Positions 44,788 to 57,190 are shown, counted from the first letter of the stretch. The stretch is 64,000 bases of DNA from Leuctra nigra (GCA_934045905.1 OW203773.1:15425246-15489245), one strand, 5' to 3'. Program-made: numbers and translations. Notes: a model not told the origin generated them from the letters alone.

Positions 44788-45400
44788 CAGTAAAAAGCAT
44801 AATTACCCTAAGAAGTGTGGTATTTTTTTACCTGGATTCTATTCGATTATGCTGAGATTGACCTAGTGACTCACTCGAGGTTCTGTGTCCTCTGGGGCGT
44901 TTTTATGTAGATTCTTTACCCCCTTCTCCTCAATAGTGAAATATCAGTTCGACAGCACTTTTACATAATTGATTAGATTTTCTTCCTTTACGTGGAATTT
45001 TGTAAATTGTAAACATTGTAAATAAAACAAAACAAGGATTGATTCTATGACTCTTCTTTTGAAATATGATTTTTTCTTCTATTAAACTTTTGGCAACAGT
45101 AAAAAGTGTAATTACCTCAAGAAATGACGTATGTTTACCTAGATTCTGTTCCATTATGCTGAGATTTTGAGACTGTGTCCTGGCTATACGACCTTTTTAT
45201 GTAGATTCTTTACCCCTTCTCCTCATTTGTGAAATATCCATTCTTCAGCACTTGTACAAAATTGATTAGATTTTCTTAATTTACGTGGAATTTTATAACA
45301 CAAACCTTGTAAATAAAACCAAAAAAAAATGTTGATTCTATTTTTTCACTTCAAGTGAACTTTTGACAAGTCGTAAGAAGTGTAATTACCCCAAGAAATG
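44788..45400. repeat. Imperfect ~300-bp tandem duplication beside the putative TRPA promoter
   Basis: AAAAAGCATAATTACCCTAA, AAAAAGTGTAATTACCTCAA and AGAAGTGTAATTACCCCAAG mark starts at ~44791, ~45100 and ~45374, followed by shared TATGCTGAGATT, TTTATGTAGATTCTTTACC and GATTAGATTTTCTT. The third unit runs into the putative first exon. Confidence 0.75.
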
Positions 45401-45444
45401 TGGTATGTTATTCCACCTGCTGAGATTGAACTGGAGTGACTCAC

Positions 45445-45482
45445 CCGCTATGTCCTGCTCGCTCGGCTTGTGCTTGACTACT
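45445..45482 (-). promoter_or_regulatory. Putative TRPA transcription start and non-coding exon 1
   Basis: On the minus strand an insect initiator TCAGT (45484-45480) is followed after ~37 bases by ATAGCGG|gtgagtca, a strong donor. The region to 45670 is GC-rich against AT-rich flanks. The coding exon 38104 begins at an acceptor, so an upstream non-coding exon must exist and this is the best candidate I see. No clear TATA box. Inference, not proof. Confidence 0.42.
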
Positions 45483-45484
45483 GA

Positions 45485-48400
45485 AGAAAACCACCGAGCG
45501 AGGAGCAATTATCGATTACACTCGGCTGAGCACGTAAGATGTCTAATTATTTACGTCTTACGCACTAAGACACTGCGAATCGATGGGGCCTCGGATAAGG
45601 GGAGATGAGAGACAATGATACCGTGAGACAAAATGGCGGCGGTGGGTTGCAAAGATGGCCGCCGGGGTTTTAAAAACAGATATGAAATTGAGAATGATTA
45701 CGTAAAAGACACCTTATTAATCCTAATCTTTTCCTGATATTTCTACCTATCTATCTATTGTCAACAGATGTAAATATAAATAAAAATACACTTGTTTTAT
45801 AATGAAAATAGAGAGGATTTGATGTTTTACGTGAAATTATCGATTTTTATTCATGCATGACAGCTAAATTTCTGTAATTATTAAAATATGACGCACTCAC
45901 AGATCACAAAATGTTTAACAGATTGGTGATCTTCAAATATTACACACTGTCTCTATTATTATTAAATTTGTTACTTTTATAGAAAGATTTAAAATGTTTT
46001 GATTTTGGACGCTATAGTACCAACAATCAACACCACAGCAGTACAGACGACTAAGGAATTTTGTCAATAAAAATTTACTGACAGTGTCAAAAACTGTCTT
46101 TTTTATTTCATAAGTGAGTATAGAACTAATTGCATCGCTTTGATAAAATTAAACCAAGCTAGATTTATTTTATCAACCATTAATACACAACGAGAATAAT
46201 CAAATGTTGTAAAATAAACAAGTTTTTTTCTAGTTTGTTTATAAATAATGTGTATCATTCGTTGCTTTAATTTACGTGGATCGTATGTTCGACAGGACTT
46301 ATAAATATATCACACTAAAAAGTTTTTAAATAATGTAAAAAGAGTAAAATTCTTTCAAGAAATGTATTCAGCTCCATCATTCAAGAATTTCCAGCACTCA
46401 TTTTAGAAAGTAAAAAAAATCTTCTTTGATAAATTAAGGTAGTACCTTCATTATACATATACAAAAAAATAAATTTTTTGAAATTACAAGTTCAGAAAAC
46501 GTTTTCCTACATTTCAACTATATTTAAGTATAAATGAATCATAAAATGTTATTTAACTTGCAACCCCTGTCGTATAGCGAGGTTTCAATTTATTGCCTTC
46601 CGAGAATGAACAAAACTGTAACACAGGAGGTATAGGGAAATCATTTAGTTTTTGGTTGATAACTTTTAAAATAGCACACGTTGGTATTGTTTTCAATTTT
46701 TTTCCTAATAGAATGTCCAACTATCTATCTAGAAATCAGTTTTTTGAAAAAACGTTGAACCTCAGTAAAATTAAAAACTCAAAAATAGCATGAAAATCGT
46801 CATGATTTTAATGGCCCGCATAAGACTACATGTTAAAAATAGGAATTTATAACTACAATATCTCAAAATCTAGACACGAGAAGTTGTTCATATTTCACAA
46901 TATCGTGTAAATAGTGATTATTGATACCTCTGCCAAAAATAGGCTTATTTGGAAGATATGAGATATCAGTTGTGCTACCTTAATAGGTGCATTGAAATCT
47001 TTAATGATTAAAATAGATCACTATAGACCATTATTTAATTATTCACTAATCTTTCTGCTCCCCCCTAAATGGGAATAATCTATACAAAAATACTCCAATA
47101 ATGAGAAACGATTCGTTTTTTAGCTTTATATTTAAAATTATACTTTAAATACAAGAAACCCAATTAATTGAGCTTTTGTGTTAGCTTTGAATGCTTAAAT
47201 AAAAGAGATCAGTAATGTATTTAAAAATAATACAAACTTTGATCAAAACTGGTATTAAAACAATTGATAAACCGCACAACATGATTCGTATTGTGTGACC
47301 ATTCAATATGTTTTAATATCGGTGTTGATCCAAGGTTAAAAAAAATTTAAAAGCTTTAAAATTATAATGGAATTATGCGAGAAATTATGTCAGTGCGTGA
47401 ATCCTGTTCCATTTCTCCCTGGAAGAGAAAATTGCATTTTCTGAAGCCCCTTGACTCCAGATTGCTGTACTGAATATGAATGAATGAATATCTGAAGCAA
47501 CCCGATGAGGGGGGGGGGGGCAGGAACTGTGCCAGTGGGTGGGGTGTTAGGGGGGGGGGGGGAACTCAAAATATGTGAATTTATATTCAATGCTGAAACA
47601 GAAATACGATGCGGGGTGCTGCCAAGAAAACAAAATATGTTTGAAGATTTTATGTCCTCCGCATGCCAAACAGGGCGTTTTATAAATTTTTAATGTAATA
47701 AAAAGGAAATTGTTACACTGAAATATCTACGTTTTGTAACAGCATTTGAGATCTAAATTGGTGAATAACTCAATAACAGGGTTTGTTTGTACATTTACTC
47801 TGTACCTCAGCTCAGAGGTAGTAGGGCGGAAGTCAATTTCGATGATTCTTGCGATGACGGGTGATCTCACAAATCAGTAATTATGTGTTTAATCCAATCA
47901 TCTTTGTAATGGTGGTTTGTAACTTCAATATAACTGTATTTGGTGACCGTAGTTAAATGGATATTGATAGCTTGACTACATCATTTCAAAAGTGTTCAAA
48001 TAGAAATCAATAAAATGTACTTCCGGCCTTCTACCTCTGAGGTGCAGATACATTTTTTATACAATCTTCAGTGGTACCTGGAGATTCTCAAAACTACTGT
48101 TCCTTCAGTGAAAACAAGTTTAAATATCCACAAATTCCTGACAAATTAAGATAATTTATTTTTACGTCACGTTTGACAAATAATTATGTGTTCATATCTA
48201 TCTTATATTTTCTATACTAAAATATCTAAGAAAATAAAACAAAAAATACTTAAATTTTTAAATGTTTTGGTAATATTTTAGGAAATATTGACAATATAAC
48301 TGTAACCTTTTGTTACTTTTTAATATTTATATACATTGTAGTTAAAAAGGCGCTCATATGCTATTTTCATTTATCACAACAAGTATGCTGCCCAGCAAAA

Positions 48401-49480
48401 GGACAAGTCCCCCCCCCCCCTTGGCCACCCCATGCCGGCGCCAGTACAAGCGCCATTAATTGCAACATAAGTTTTCTTAACTGGTATTGATTCCCTCCCC
48501 CCCTTATCACCCCCTCATCTGAGCACGCCGCTCACCCTTAAGGAGGAGATTAAGAAATGTGGCGGCAAGTCGGACCACGTGATCACAAGTCAGATTAAAG
48601 GGGGAGAAAACTTAGAATGTAAGTTATTTATTATTGAAATTCATAACCGTCCATAACCAATACTGTTTTTAAAGATGCATGACTATTAATAAAGGAATTC
48701 AAAGTTTTAGGATATTTCGTCATGATTTTTGTGAAATTATTTATTTTTGTCAATAGTTTCAATACTGTATTTCAGATTTTTTACTAATTATTTTACTAGT
48801 ACTCGTCTTTCATTGTTGGTCTTATTTAGTTAGTTTCCACGACGTGGTTGCAAATGTACTGCAATGTTAATCTTATGGGACTACAATTCACGACTCGCCA
48901 CTTGGCTGAAACATAGAATATGTTGAGATGTTTTCACGCTCACATGTGATGGGCTGGATCTTACAACTCTGCGTGAATGTGCTTATGTTGAATGGAAACC
49001 ACAGTGAGGCAGGGGGGGGGGGGGGGGGCGAATAATTAAAATAAATCAGTGAAGGTTTACACTTTGAAATAAATAATAAAAAATACACAAAATCAAATTA
49101 TTAAAAAGTAAGTACAAATTATAAGGACAATTGAAATATTACAAAAACAGTTAAAATATCAGAAAACAAAAACCAAATATATGTGAACATCACGGAAATA
49201 AGAATCAATGTAAAAAAAAACCCTGTAGAAAAAACTGGTAAAAAAACCGAACAAAACATCTCAAAAGGGGGGAAATAAATAGTGTTCACTAAAATGGAGT
49301 CAAGTAAAATACCTCGAGATACACTTGATCAAAAAAATAAAAATGTAAAAATATTCAACATAAGCAAATAATAAACACACAAAGTAAATAGGTAATAAAT
49401 ATACCTACTTATGAAAAAAACCACGCATTAAACGCAAACAAAAATATTACCATAAAACCTTGATGTCAAACTAAATTTTA
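45485..49480. other. Intergenic, repeat fragments only
   Basis: Bases ~46480-46980 belong to the family with AAAATAGCACACGTTGGTAT, also at ~51415-51800 and beside 20072. A foldback lies at 47802-48047. Poly-G tracts at ~47510-47520 and ~47550-47562 and a poly-C at ~48409-48420. No gene recognised. Confidence 0.55.
47802..48047. mobile_element. ~245-bp foldback MITE
   Basis: GTACCTCAGCTCAGAGGTAG with AGGGCGGAAGTC at the left and, inverted, ACTTCCGGCCTTCTACCTC with TGAGGTGCAGATAC at the right. Related fragments at 8740-8890, 31150-31240 and 53515-53575. Confidence 0.7.
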
Positions 49481-49784
49481 AAAAATAAATAAACGTGCAT
49501 TTAGATACTTACACTGACATTCGTAACGTGTTAAACGTCTCCAGATCAATGTTGGCTGTTTCCCACCCTCCAATACGTCTGGCGGCACGTGAGTGCTCGT
49601 GCTTGCCATTGAGTTTGATCGCCCGATGACGTGTTGGTTATCAGATCGTCCTAGCTGTAGGTAACGAGCAGAGCTAGTTGAAACACTCATAACACTCCGC
49701 TCAATCATGCAATCATCACTCAAAGCTCGACTACATTCAACAGTGTCTTTAGAGGGGGGGGGGGGGGGGGGGGGCAGTGACAAC

Positions 49785-50374
49785 CAGTGGTGTAGTCCTA
49801 ATATTGCAAGGAAACAATTTTCCTCGGAATAAGGGGGGGGGGGGCGCCCCCCATGCAGCCCCGCAGGTCGTTTTTGGTTTTTGGAAACTGTTACATCATT
49901 AAGACGTTGTTAGGCGTATTTTATTAAAATATTATATATATTTTATAATTTGACACTTTGGGGTGGTGAAAGGCACAACCTTGCCCCGTAGGGCGTTTTT
50001 TTTTTGGTTTTTGACACTGTTAAATCAATTTTGAGAATTTATGAGGCGTATTTTGTTAAAATCTTCAAAATAGTTTTATAATTTGACACTTTTGGGTGGT
50101 AGGGCACGGCACAACCTTGCCCCGCAGGGCTTTTTTGGTTTTTTGACACTTTGAAATTATCTTTTTTGAGTTTTTTGCTTACGAAATGAAACTAGACGTA
50201 AAACACCACAAAATGTTTAAGTATAACTGACATATTCACACTTCAGAAAAACTATCATTTTAGATAAACGGCGTATACCTACCCGCGTATACCCCTTTTA
50301 AGTTTTTGGGTATACTTTCCAGTGAAAATACTTTTTAGGAAGGTATACTGCTTATACCCTCGACTACACCATTG
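49785..50374. mobile_element. hAT-type non-autonomous element, 8-bp target duplication
   Basis: Ends CAGTGGTGTAGTC and GACTACACCATTG, flanked by GTGACAAC at 49777-49784 and 50375-50382. The body has two ~140-base imperfect repeats containing GGCACAACCTTGCCCCG. No transposase. Confidence 0.93.
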
Positions 50375-50626
50375 GTGACAACACTCTGGACGGTTTCTTC
50401 GTGGTTTTCCACAGTGGAGAGAGAGGGAAATTATGGGAATAGGTCACGACCGCCTTCTTCACACCGTACGTCATCTTCGTAAGTCTTCTCAATATTAGAA
50501 ATGTTGTTTTAGAGCCAAGTGAGTGAAGTGTACAGGGAGAGAACGCTTCACATTCGGATGAAACTGAGGTGAACGAAGTTTTATGTTGAATCTTCCATAC
50601 AGATCGATATTTCAATTGTTTTTTTT

Positions 50627-51276
50627 AGGGACTGGAACCCAAATGAATAACGGTTCCGGCTCCGGTACCGGTTCCAAGTTTCCTAAAAATAACGGTTCCG
50701 ATTCCAGTTCCGGTTCCTGGAAAAAGTAAAATAACGGTTCCTATTCCGGTTCCGGTTCCATTTCCATTAGGGTTCTAATCGGTTCCATCAAATTCCTTTT
50801 TTTTTTTTTTACTTTTGGGAATTTACATGCGCAGGAATGTCTAACATTAATTTGACTCTGTGATCATTTATTTGAAAAACTGTAAAGCCGGGTCCACATA
50901 GACCGTTTTTGCGTTTTGAGTTTTACGTTTTTTTTCTTTTGACCAATCACGAGTCTGCCGTGAGCGGTTTCTGGACTTGTGATTGGCTATAAGCAAAAAA
51001 ACGGAAAACGCAAAACGCAAAAACGGTCTATGTGATGTGGACCCAGCTTTAATGGCAGTAAATAATTTCAGATTTGAAACGAAATGAAGTAAAAATTCGA
51101 TGAAATTAATTATTTAAAGAACCCTTATGGAACCGTTATGGAACCCAAATAATATTTAAATTTATAATGGTTCCGATTCCACCTAACAAATTAATATGGG
51201 TTCCGATTCCGGTTCCGGTTCCTATAAAAATAACGGTTCTTTTCGGTTCCGGTACCGGTTCCGGTTCCGGTCCCTG
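50627..51276. mobile_element. hAT-like element rich in GGTTCC repeats, with a nested MITE
   Basis: Opens AGGGACTGGAACCC and closes GGTTCCGGTCCCTG, with runs of T at both flanks. Interior ends are dense in GGTTCC/CCGGTTCCGG words, as is the fragment at 55310-55352. A second MITE sits inside at 50885-51049. Confidence 0.75.
50885..51049. mobile_element. 165-bp MITE nested in the GGTTCC element (TA target)
   Basis: AAGCCGGGTCCACATAGACC and, inverted, GATGTGGACCCAGCTT, flanked by TA. CGTTTTTGCGTTTTG pairs with CAAAACGCAAAAACG inside. Confidence 0.85.
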
Positions 51277-51389
51277 TTTTTTTTTAAGACTTTGTCGAAG
51301 TATTTTCTAAAGTCCGAGGGTATATTCTGGAAAGCTTATAACAATTTTTTTTAATAACGTGGCTCAACCAATCGAACATTCCAAAGTAT

Positions 51390-52019
51390 TTATTTTTGAA
51401 ATAAAAGAATCATAAAATGTCACTTAACTTGCTACCCCTGTCTTACAGCGAGGTTTCAATTTATTGCCTTCCGAGATTGAACAAATCTTTAACACAGGAG
51501 GTATAGGCAAATCAATTCGTTTTTGGTGTGTAACTTTTAAAATAGCACACGTTGTTATTGTTTTTATTTTTTTCCTAATAGAATGTCTAACTATCTATCA
51601 TAAATAAGTTTTTTTGTTCAAAATTGGGACAACATAAAAATTAGATCAACATTATTAGCCTAAATGTGACATGATTTTACTTGTCTGCCATAAGATAACA
51701 TGGGGAAGAAAACTCAATTTATCTCAGAAACTAGACACGAGAAGTGTTGAATTTTTTCAAGGATTGTGTATGGCATGATTATCAATAAGTAGACAAAAAA
51801 TTATGAACATCTGAGACCATACCCGATTGGATGAGCCACCTGAACTGAACTGATTGATTAAATGATTACTAAAATGTGCAACGCAAAACCGAGAAGGTGT
51901 AGAATATTGTGATATTATTCTAAAAGTCAGGAAGTACAGATGTATAGAATGATGTTATAATTAATCTAATTATCTAGTAAGGACGTTTCCCAGCGCTAAA
52001 GTTACATTGAATTATCACT
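51390..52019. repeat. Repeat of the AAAATAGCACACG family
   Basis: Near-copy of ~46520-46980: ACTTGCTACCCCTGTCTTAC, GAGGTTTCAATTTATTGCC, ACACAGGAGGTATAGG and CACGAGAAGTG. Non-coding. Confidence 0.7.
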
Positions 52020-52922
52020 AGGAAAACGCTCTGTGTAACGCGTTGATGAGCGAGCACGGATACACGCAACACCTCGAACCGAAATTATGTCTATCGAATG
52101 TCATTAAAAGCTAATAATTCTTTAGTTTCGTCACATACTTGTATAAAAATCTCCAAAATCTCCAAAAATATTGGTGCCAATCCTTGCTAAGTTTTAAGTT
52201 GATCGATTAAACCTTAATGATTGAACGGTTCCTTGTTAATTTTCAAAAATCACAGGATCTCGTTCAAAAAATATACCTAGAACCACCCATATGATATGAT
52301 ATGTAGTGTGTGTACACAATATCAGATCAATCTGTTGAACGGTCATTATTAGTTTCATATCGTTTAAAACTTTCTGCTCTAACTACCTTGCCTTGAACTG
52401 TAGATTCGAAGTCGCCTTGAATTTGACAGCCAACACGCAAAATGTCCCTAAAATGACAAAAACTTTTGAAAATAACGACAGATTAGAGTGAAAATTGGCA
52501 AAAATACTTTAAATGTTGGTACCAATGACCATGCGAAGTTTTTAGTTTGTCGGTCAATCGGTTCCAGTTTAAATATAAAAAATCACATGAAAAATGGTTT
52601 CAAATTTGAACCAATTGGAGGATTTGGCTGAATTTTTTTTTGATTGGGTACAATGTTGGTTGCAATGACTTTCCTAAATTTCAAATTGATCGAACCAGCC
52701 AATCGAAAGATAATTTTTATAAAATTTGAACCAATCACAGGATCCCGTTCAGAAAAGATCCCAGGGATCGCATAGATTACGTTAGTATGTGTACAAAATT
52801 TCAGATCGATTGGTTGTGCGGTTTGACCTGGGCAGTGCAGGCAAAAAAAAAAAAAAAAAAAAACACACACAGAGAAAGTGCCATAAGAGTACCGTGGTGA
52901 CGCTCGCTACGCTCGCTCAATC
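52020..52922 (+). repeat. ~0.9-kb CGCTCGCT-ended repeat, copy 3
   Basis: Begins CTGTGTAACGCGTTGATGAG and ends, after a poly-A run, in CATAAGAGTACCGTGGTGAC then GCTCGCTACGCTCGCTC. Same orientation as 18390-19290. It lies about 330 bases before the secreted-protein gene. Confidence 0.85.
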
Positions 52923-53186
52923 AACACTCTTCTGCCAATTATTTTCAGAATTAAATAATGAACTCATATTTCGAATCAGTCAACCAAATATCAATGAAAT
53001 TCTATGAATATTCAATGTCATACAGTTTAATGCCACTCAAAATTTGTAAACAAATATGTCTGACCCTCAAAATCATACCTCGTGGTCCATTATAGAAATA
53101 TTTCTGATTTTTCGTCATTTGAAGCTAATTCTCATTGCCTCTTATAATATTTAGTCGGCGCAGATCAAATTGCGTATTGGGATACG

Positions 53187-53194
53187 TATATATT
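53187..53194 (+). promoter_or_regulatory. TATA box of the small secreted-protein gene
   Basis: TATATATT, 64 bases before the ATG at 53251. The paralogous exon at 58595 has ATATATT at a similar distance (57 bases), which supports a shared promoter layout. Confidence 0.5.
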
Positions 53195-53250
53195 GCATTG
53201 ACTGACATAATGGGTTGACATAGTTGATTCTATACTCGATTCGCATAAAC

Positions 53251-54299
53251 ATGGTGAAATTATATTATTTTATTATTTTGATAGGAGTTTTCTTGTTGGC
53301 TGTAAGTATAACATTGTGTTTTTTCAGTTTGTACCAACTTTAAAGAAAAAGGTTCGAAGATTTATTCTTATTTTTACTTATGTAGTCAAGTTCTATCTAT
53401 GGCATTATGACTCAAGTCTACAAATACAGGTTATTACTTATTATTTGGTTAATCAATGAATAACCCAAATATTCAGTGATTGTACAAAAAAGTTGGGACA
53501 GAGTTCTGTCTCTGTTTTGAGCTCACCTCAAGAATCTTTGAAATATACATCCTGCCTTCTACCGCTGAGTTGTACATTACTGGCTTATATTCTAATAATC
53601 ATAATTAATATCTGTACCACTAGTAGTGGAAATAAATATCCTATACCTCTAGCCCTGATATTTAAAGTGGACCTGAAAATGAGACCAACGCTTTCAAAAA
53701 TCTCACTAAGGGACAAATTATTTCCAACATAAATAATAAGTAATCATTATATTTCTTGATATTATTTGCTTATTTTATTTTAGATACTTATGTATTTTCT
53801 TTAATGGTAAATAAATACATATTTATTGATTATTTATTTTTATTTTAAATACATAAACAAGTTTATAAAACTAATAAAAAAGCATTCCAATATCTCGTAA
53901 ACTTTTTTCCTGGAACAAAGCCTTCGAAGTTCCAACTTACTGCATTCTGGATTGATACTTTTAGGAAGAAGTTGGGCCCACAAATTCTTCAATCGATTAC
54001 CATGAACCTAATGACCACATTATCAATAATGTTATCCTCTGTTCTAGGCAATGTTGTCAGCAGCGCCCTCACATTCCGAGCACAGTATGTCGAGGGAAAA
54101 TGGCGGCGTGTACCGATACCGTGAATACTGTCGTCGCATGAGGTACCGAGTAGCGTCGACAACCTTCTACCCTTCGGCAACCCCGCCACCAACCCCGACG
54201 CCAATAACTACATCATTCTTCACGGCAGCCACGACGGGGACAGGAGGGAGGCGTCGGGGCGACCGCGACAGACGTCGTGGCGACGACGATGATGATTAA
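53251..54299 (+). CDS. Putative small secreted protein, two exons, 100 residues
   Basis: Exon 1 53251-53301 encodes MVKLYYFIILIGVFLLA, a signal peptide, and ends at donor GCT|gtaagt. Exon 2 54048-54299 (acceptor gttctag) continues in phase 0 with AMLSAAPSHSEHSMSRENGG, VYRYREYCRRMRYRVASTTF, a Pro/Thr stretch PPPTPTPITT and a basic-then-acidic tail ending DDDDD. Cleavage is plausible near LSA-AP. Exon 2 is GC-rich against AT-rich flanks. I recognise no family. Caution: over the second half of exon 2 another frame (DNLLPFGNPATNPDANNY, then IILHGSHDG) has more gene-like codon use but carries a stop upstream, so a frameshift or different splice is possible. A paralogous exon 1 lies at 58595. AATAAA at 54549 could serve as the poly(A) signal. 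Confidence 0.55.
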
Positions 54300-55487
54300 G
54301 AATGACCAAGTAGATTTTACGAAAATATTTTTGTTGAAATTCACAATTTTTATTAATATTTTCAACATTTTAACTTTATTTTAATGTAAAAGATGTATCA
54401 AATGTCTTGTAACTTTCAACTTTCGACTGATATTGAGTTTTCAATTTTATGTTTTCAGAAAATTTTAACACAGAAGGGATTGGAAAATTATTTGGATTTT
54501 GGCGTCTAACTTGAAAATCGTACGGGTAGGTGTTGATATAAAAATCTTAATAAATACTGTCTAATACACATTTAAAGCTAGATTTTGTAAAAAATCTATC
54601 GGTAGAAAATAGTGTTTATCTAAATGATATTCACTAGGAAAATAACTGTGTTTTTTCAACTAGCCATGTTTAACTCAAACTTACAAAGTTTATATCTTGG
54701 AAATTAGTTTGGCTACCCCACTTTTTCTTGCGTTTATATGGTGGACAAGGAAATAATCTGTTAAAGAAGCATATTTGTTCATATATCTATCAAAGACCTC
54801 TATACTTGGGAGCAGAAGACCTACGACCTACGACAAGGAACAATTACAAGAAGTCTGACATGGGACTAAAGTTGCATCACCGGGCTGGTTGCTTTGGTAA
54901 CAGATCTAGATCTTGTTTATTTTACTGGGGGACAGGTAATTTTATAATAAAAAATTAAGAGAGAAATGGTAACAAAAATCATTGATAACTTATAACTTGT
55001 GCTTAATCTATTTTTAATTAAATTTTGGTCACCTGTGATTGCAGGTGAGATTGCCATATGTTATATTTAAATTTATATTTTATATTTATTTTGTTATATT
55101 TAAACCATCTACAACGCAACAAATCGATCTGAAATTTTCACACATACTAAAGTATTCTAAGCTGTCTCTGGGATCGTTTTTGAATGGGATCCTGTGATTG
55201 GTTTAAAAATTAAAAATAATCTCTGGATTGGTTGGTCCGATCAATTTTAAATTTTGCAAATTCATTGCAAACAACATTGTCCACCATCTTCGGTCCACAA
55301 GTCCACAATTCGGTTCCAGTTCCGGTTCCGGTTCCGGTTCCGGTTCCGGTCCCTTATAACACAAAATTTAAAGTTTCACGATTACAGTAATCAAACAACA
55401 TGAAAATAGATTCTAGTTTTTAAATTATATCATGTAGAATCTGCAGTGATAATTTTTATGGTATTTCTTGAATATTTTGTGAATTAA
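54300..55487. other. Intergenic, old repeat fragments
   Basis: Bases 54425-54700 are a diverged relative of the AAAATAGCACACG family; 55105-55290 is a fragment of the CGCTCGCT-ended repeat; 55310-55352 is GGTTCC-rich. No gene recognised. Confidence 0.55.
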
Positions 55488-57186
55488 GACGGCTGGGTAG
55501 TGAATGTGGCCTTGAAGAGAATTTTAATCGATTTTTATCAATATATCTTACCAATGTAATTGTTAATAAAATAAGGCTTTGTACAAGTTTTAAGAATAGA
55601 TTAATAAAATTAATTTGATAGTTTGGAATGGGTAATTAGTTTTATTTTGTCCTACAGATGTTTAGTGCCATATTTTTACTAATTTTCAGGCACTAAACAT
55701 CTGTAGGACAAAATAAAAATTATAAAAATATCCAAGCTATGGAATTATTTTCATTGAACTGTTCTGACGACTCGTACAAAGTCTTATTTTATCTAGTGGA
55801 GCGGTCGCTCCACCCAGCCAAGTCGTACTATACACTCACACTCACTCAACATACCGTAAATGCCTAATAAACTGAGGAGCAGACCAAACACTTTTACTGT
55901 AAGCAACAACATGGCATTTTCGGCCTACTGGATCTTAAAATTGGAAAATCTCACATTGTTGCGAAATAACTTAATTTCGAGCTATGGCCCACCTGACAAC
56001 ATATACTAAATTTGGGAACAATAGGTAATGCCATTTGTGGGCTAGAGGGCCGTGAAAACAGTGAAATTACACCCCTTTTAAAACCTATCTTCATCTGATG
56101 ATATCACGAAACACCGCAATCACCGCCACAGCCTAAACGGCTTAACCGATCGACTTGAAATTTTTACCACATGTGCACTTTTGGCGTCCGAGGTGCCTTT
56201 TTATAAAACCAACCGGAAGGCGCCATTTTGAAACCGGAAGTGACGTCATATCTCGAAAACGACTACACCGATCGGAATAAAACTATCGCCAAATGATTCA
56301 GACGGTCATCTTTATGGAATATCAATAGTCAAAATATACATTTACTATTACCGAAACCGGAAATGACGTCATAAAAATGAAGAATCAGACTTGAATCACC
56401 TCTTACTACAATAACTACAAATTCAGAAGGCTTATAATGATACATAACATTTATAGAAATAAATTCTAGGTGGCTGTAATTTCAGCCGCCATTATGAAAA
56501 CCGGAAGTGATGCCATATCTCGAAAACGGCTGGACCTATTGGAACAATGCTTTCGCAATTCTTCATGGAATATCAAAACAAGCTCTTATTTAGCCCCAAA
56601 CACATTTTTTCGTAGTAACCAATTCGGAAATGGCCTATTTTTTTAAAGGAATTAGTCATTGTTGCTCCGATATGTGTTAAAAGTTGTGTAAATAAACTAA
56701 AAAAACTAGTGATATCCCCATAAAAAACACTCCGTGTAAAAATACCAGCCAAGTCTCTTCAACTTAAAAAAAAATGAAATCTAAAAATTCTGCACTGAAA
56801 AGTAGTGATATCAAAAAATTAGCCAAGTCAAAACTTTATTTGAAAATCAAAAAATACTTGGCGCATTGTTTTTTTTAGGGCATTATAGGTATACTATGTA
56901 TATGTATATTTCATGTAAAATTTATAATTGGCTTATACTTCCAAGCTATTTATGTACACGATGCGCCAAGTATTTTTTGATTTTCAAATAAAGTTTTGAC
57001 TTGGCTAATTTTTTGATATCACTACTTTTCAGTGCAGAATTTTTAGATTTCATTTTTTTTTAAGTTGAAGAGACTTGGCTGGTATTTTTACACGGAGTGT
57101 TTTTTATGGGTTAATAATTACATGGTAAAAGATTGATAAAAATCGATCAAAAAACTCTTCGAGGTCAAACTCACTACCCAGCCGTC
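55488..57186. mobile_element. TTAA-flanked MITE split by a nested insertion
   Basis: Left part 55488-55792 and right part 57112-57186 add to 380 bases, against 378 for the intact copy at 31707-32084, and TTAA flanks both outer ends (55484-55487, 57187-57190). The split falls inside TATTTTGTTAACAATTACAT of the intact copy. Confidence 0.93.
55793..57111 (+). mobile_element. Helentron-like element nested in the MITE, two ~270-bp units
   Basis: Starts CTAGTGGAGCGGTCGCTCCA and ends GTGTTTTTTATGGGT. Two units with ACCGGAAGTGACGTCATATC (~56222) and a variant (~56500), then the ~400-bp foldback at 56709-57111. The interrupted MITE shows the empty site and therefore that no bases were duplicated; insertion was between T and T. 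Confidence 0.82.
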
Positions 57187-57190
57187 TTAA

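Noticed and set aside
49478..49783. 101-codon minus-strand frame (from SKDTVECSRALSDD to YLNARLFIF).
   Set aside because: It starts in a poly-Pro run from a poly-G tract and borders a hAT insertion. It may be the relic of a transposon protein, but no motif supports a call.
52583..53007. Frames across the poly-A run near 52842-52862.
   Set aside because: They lie in the 0.9-kb dispersed repeat and change between copies.
54051..54204. Minus-strand frame (MASGLVAGLPKGRRL and on) over exon 2 of the secreted-protein gene.
   Set aside because: No upstream exon or splice context on that strand. The plus-strand model has a signal exon, donor and acceptor in phase.
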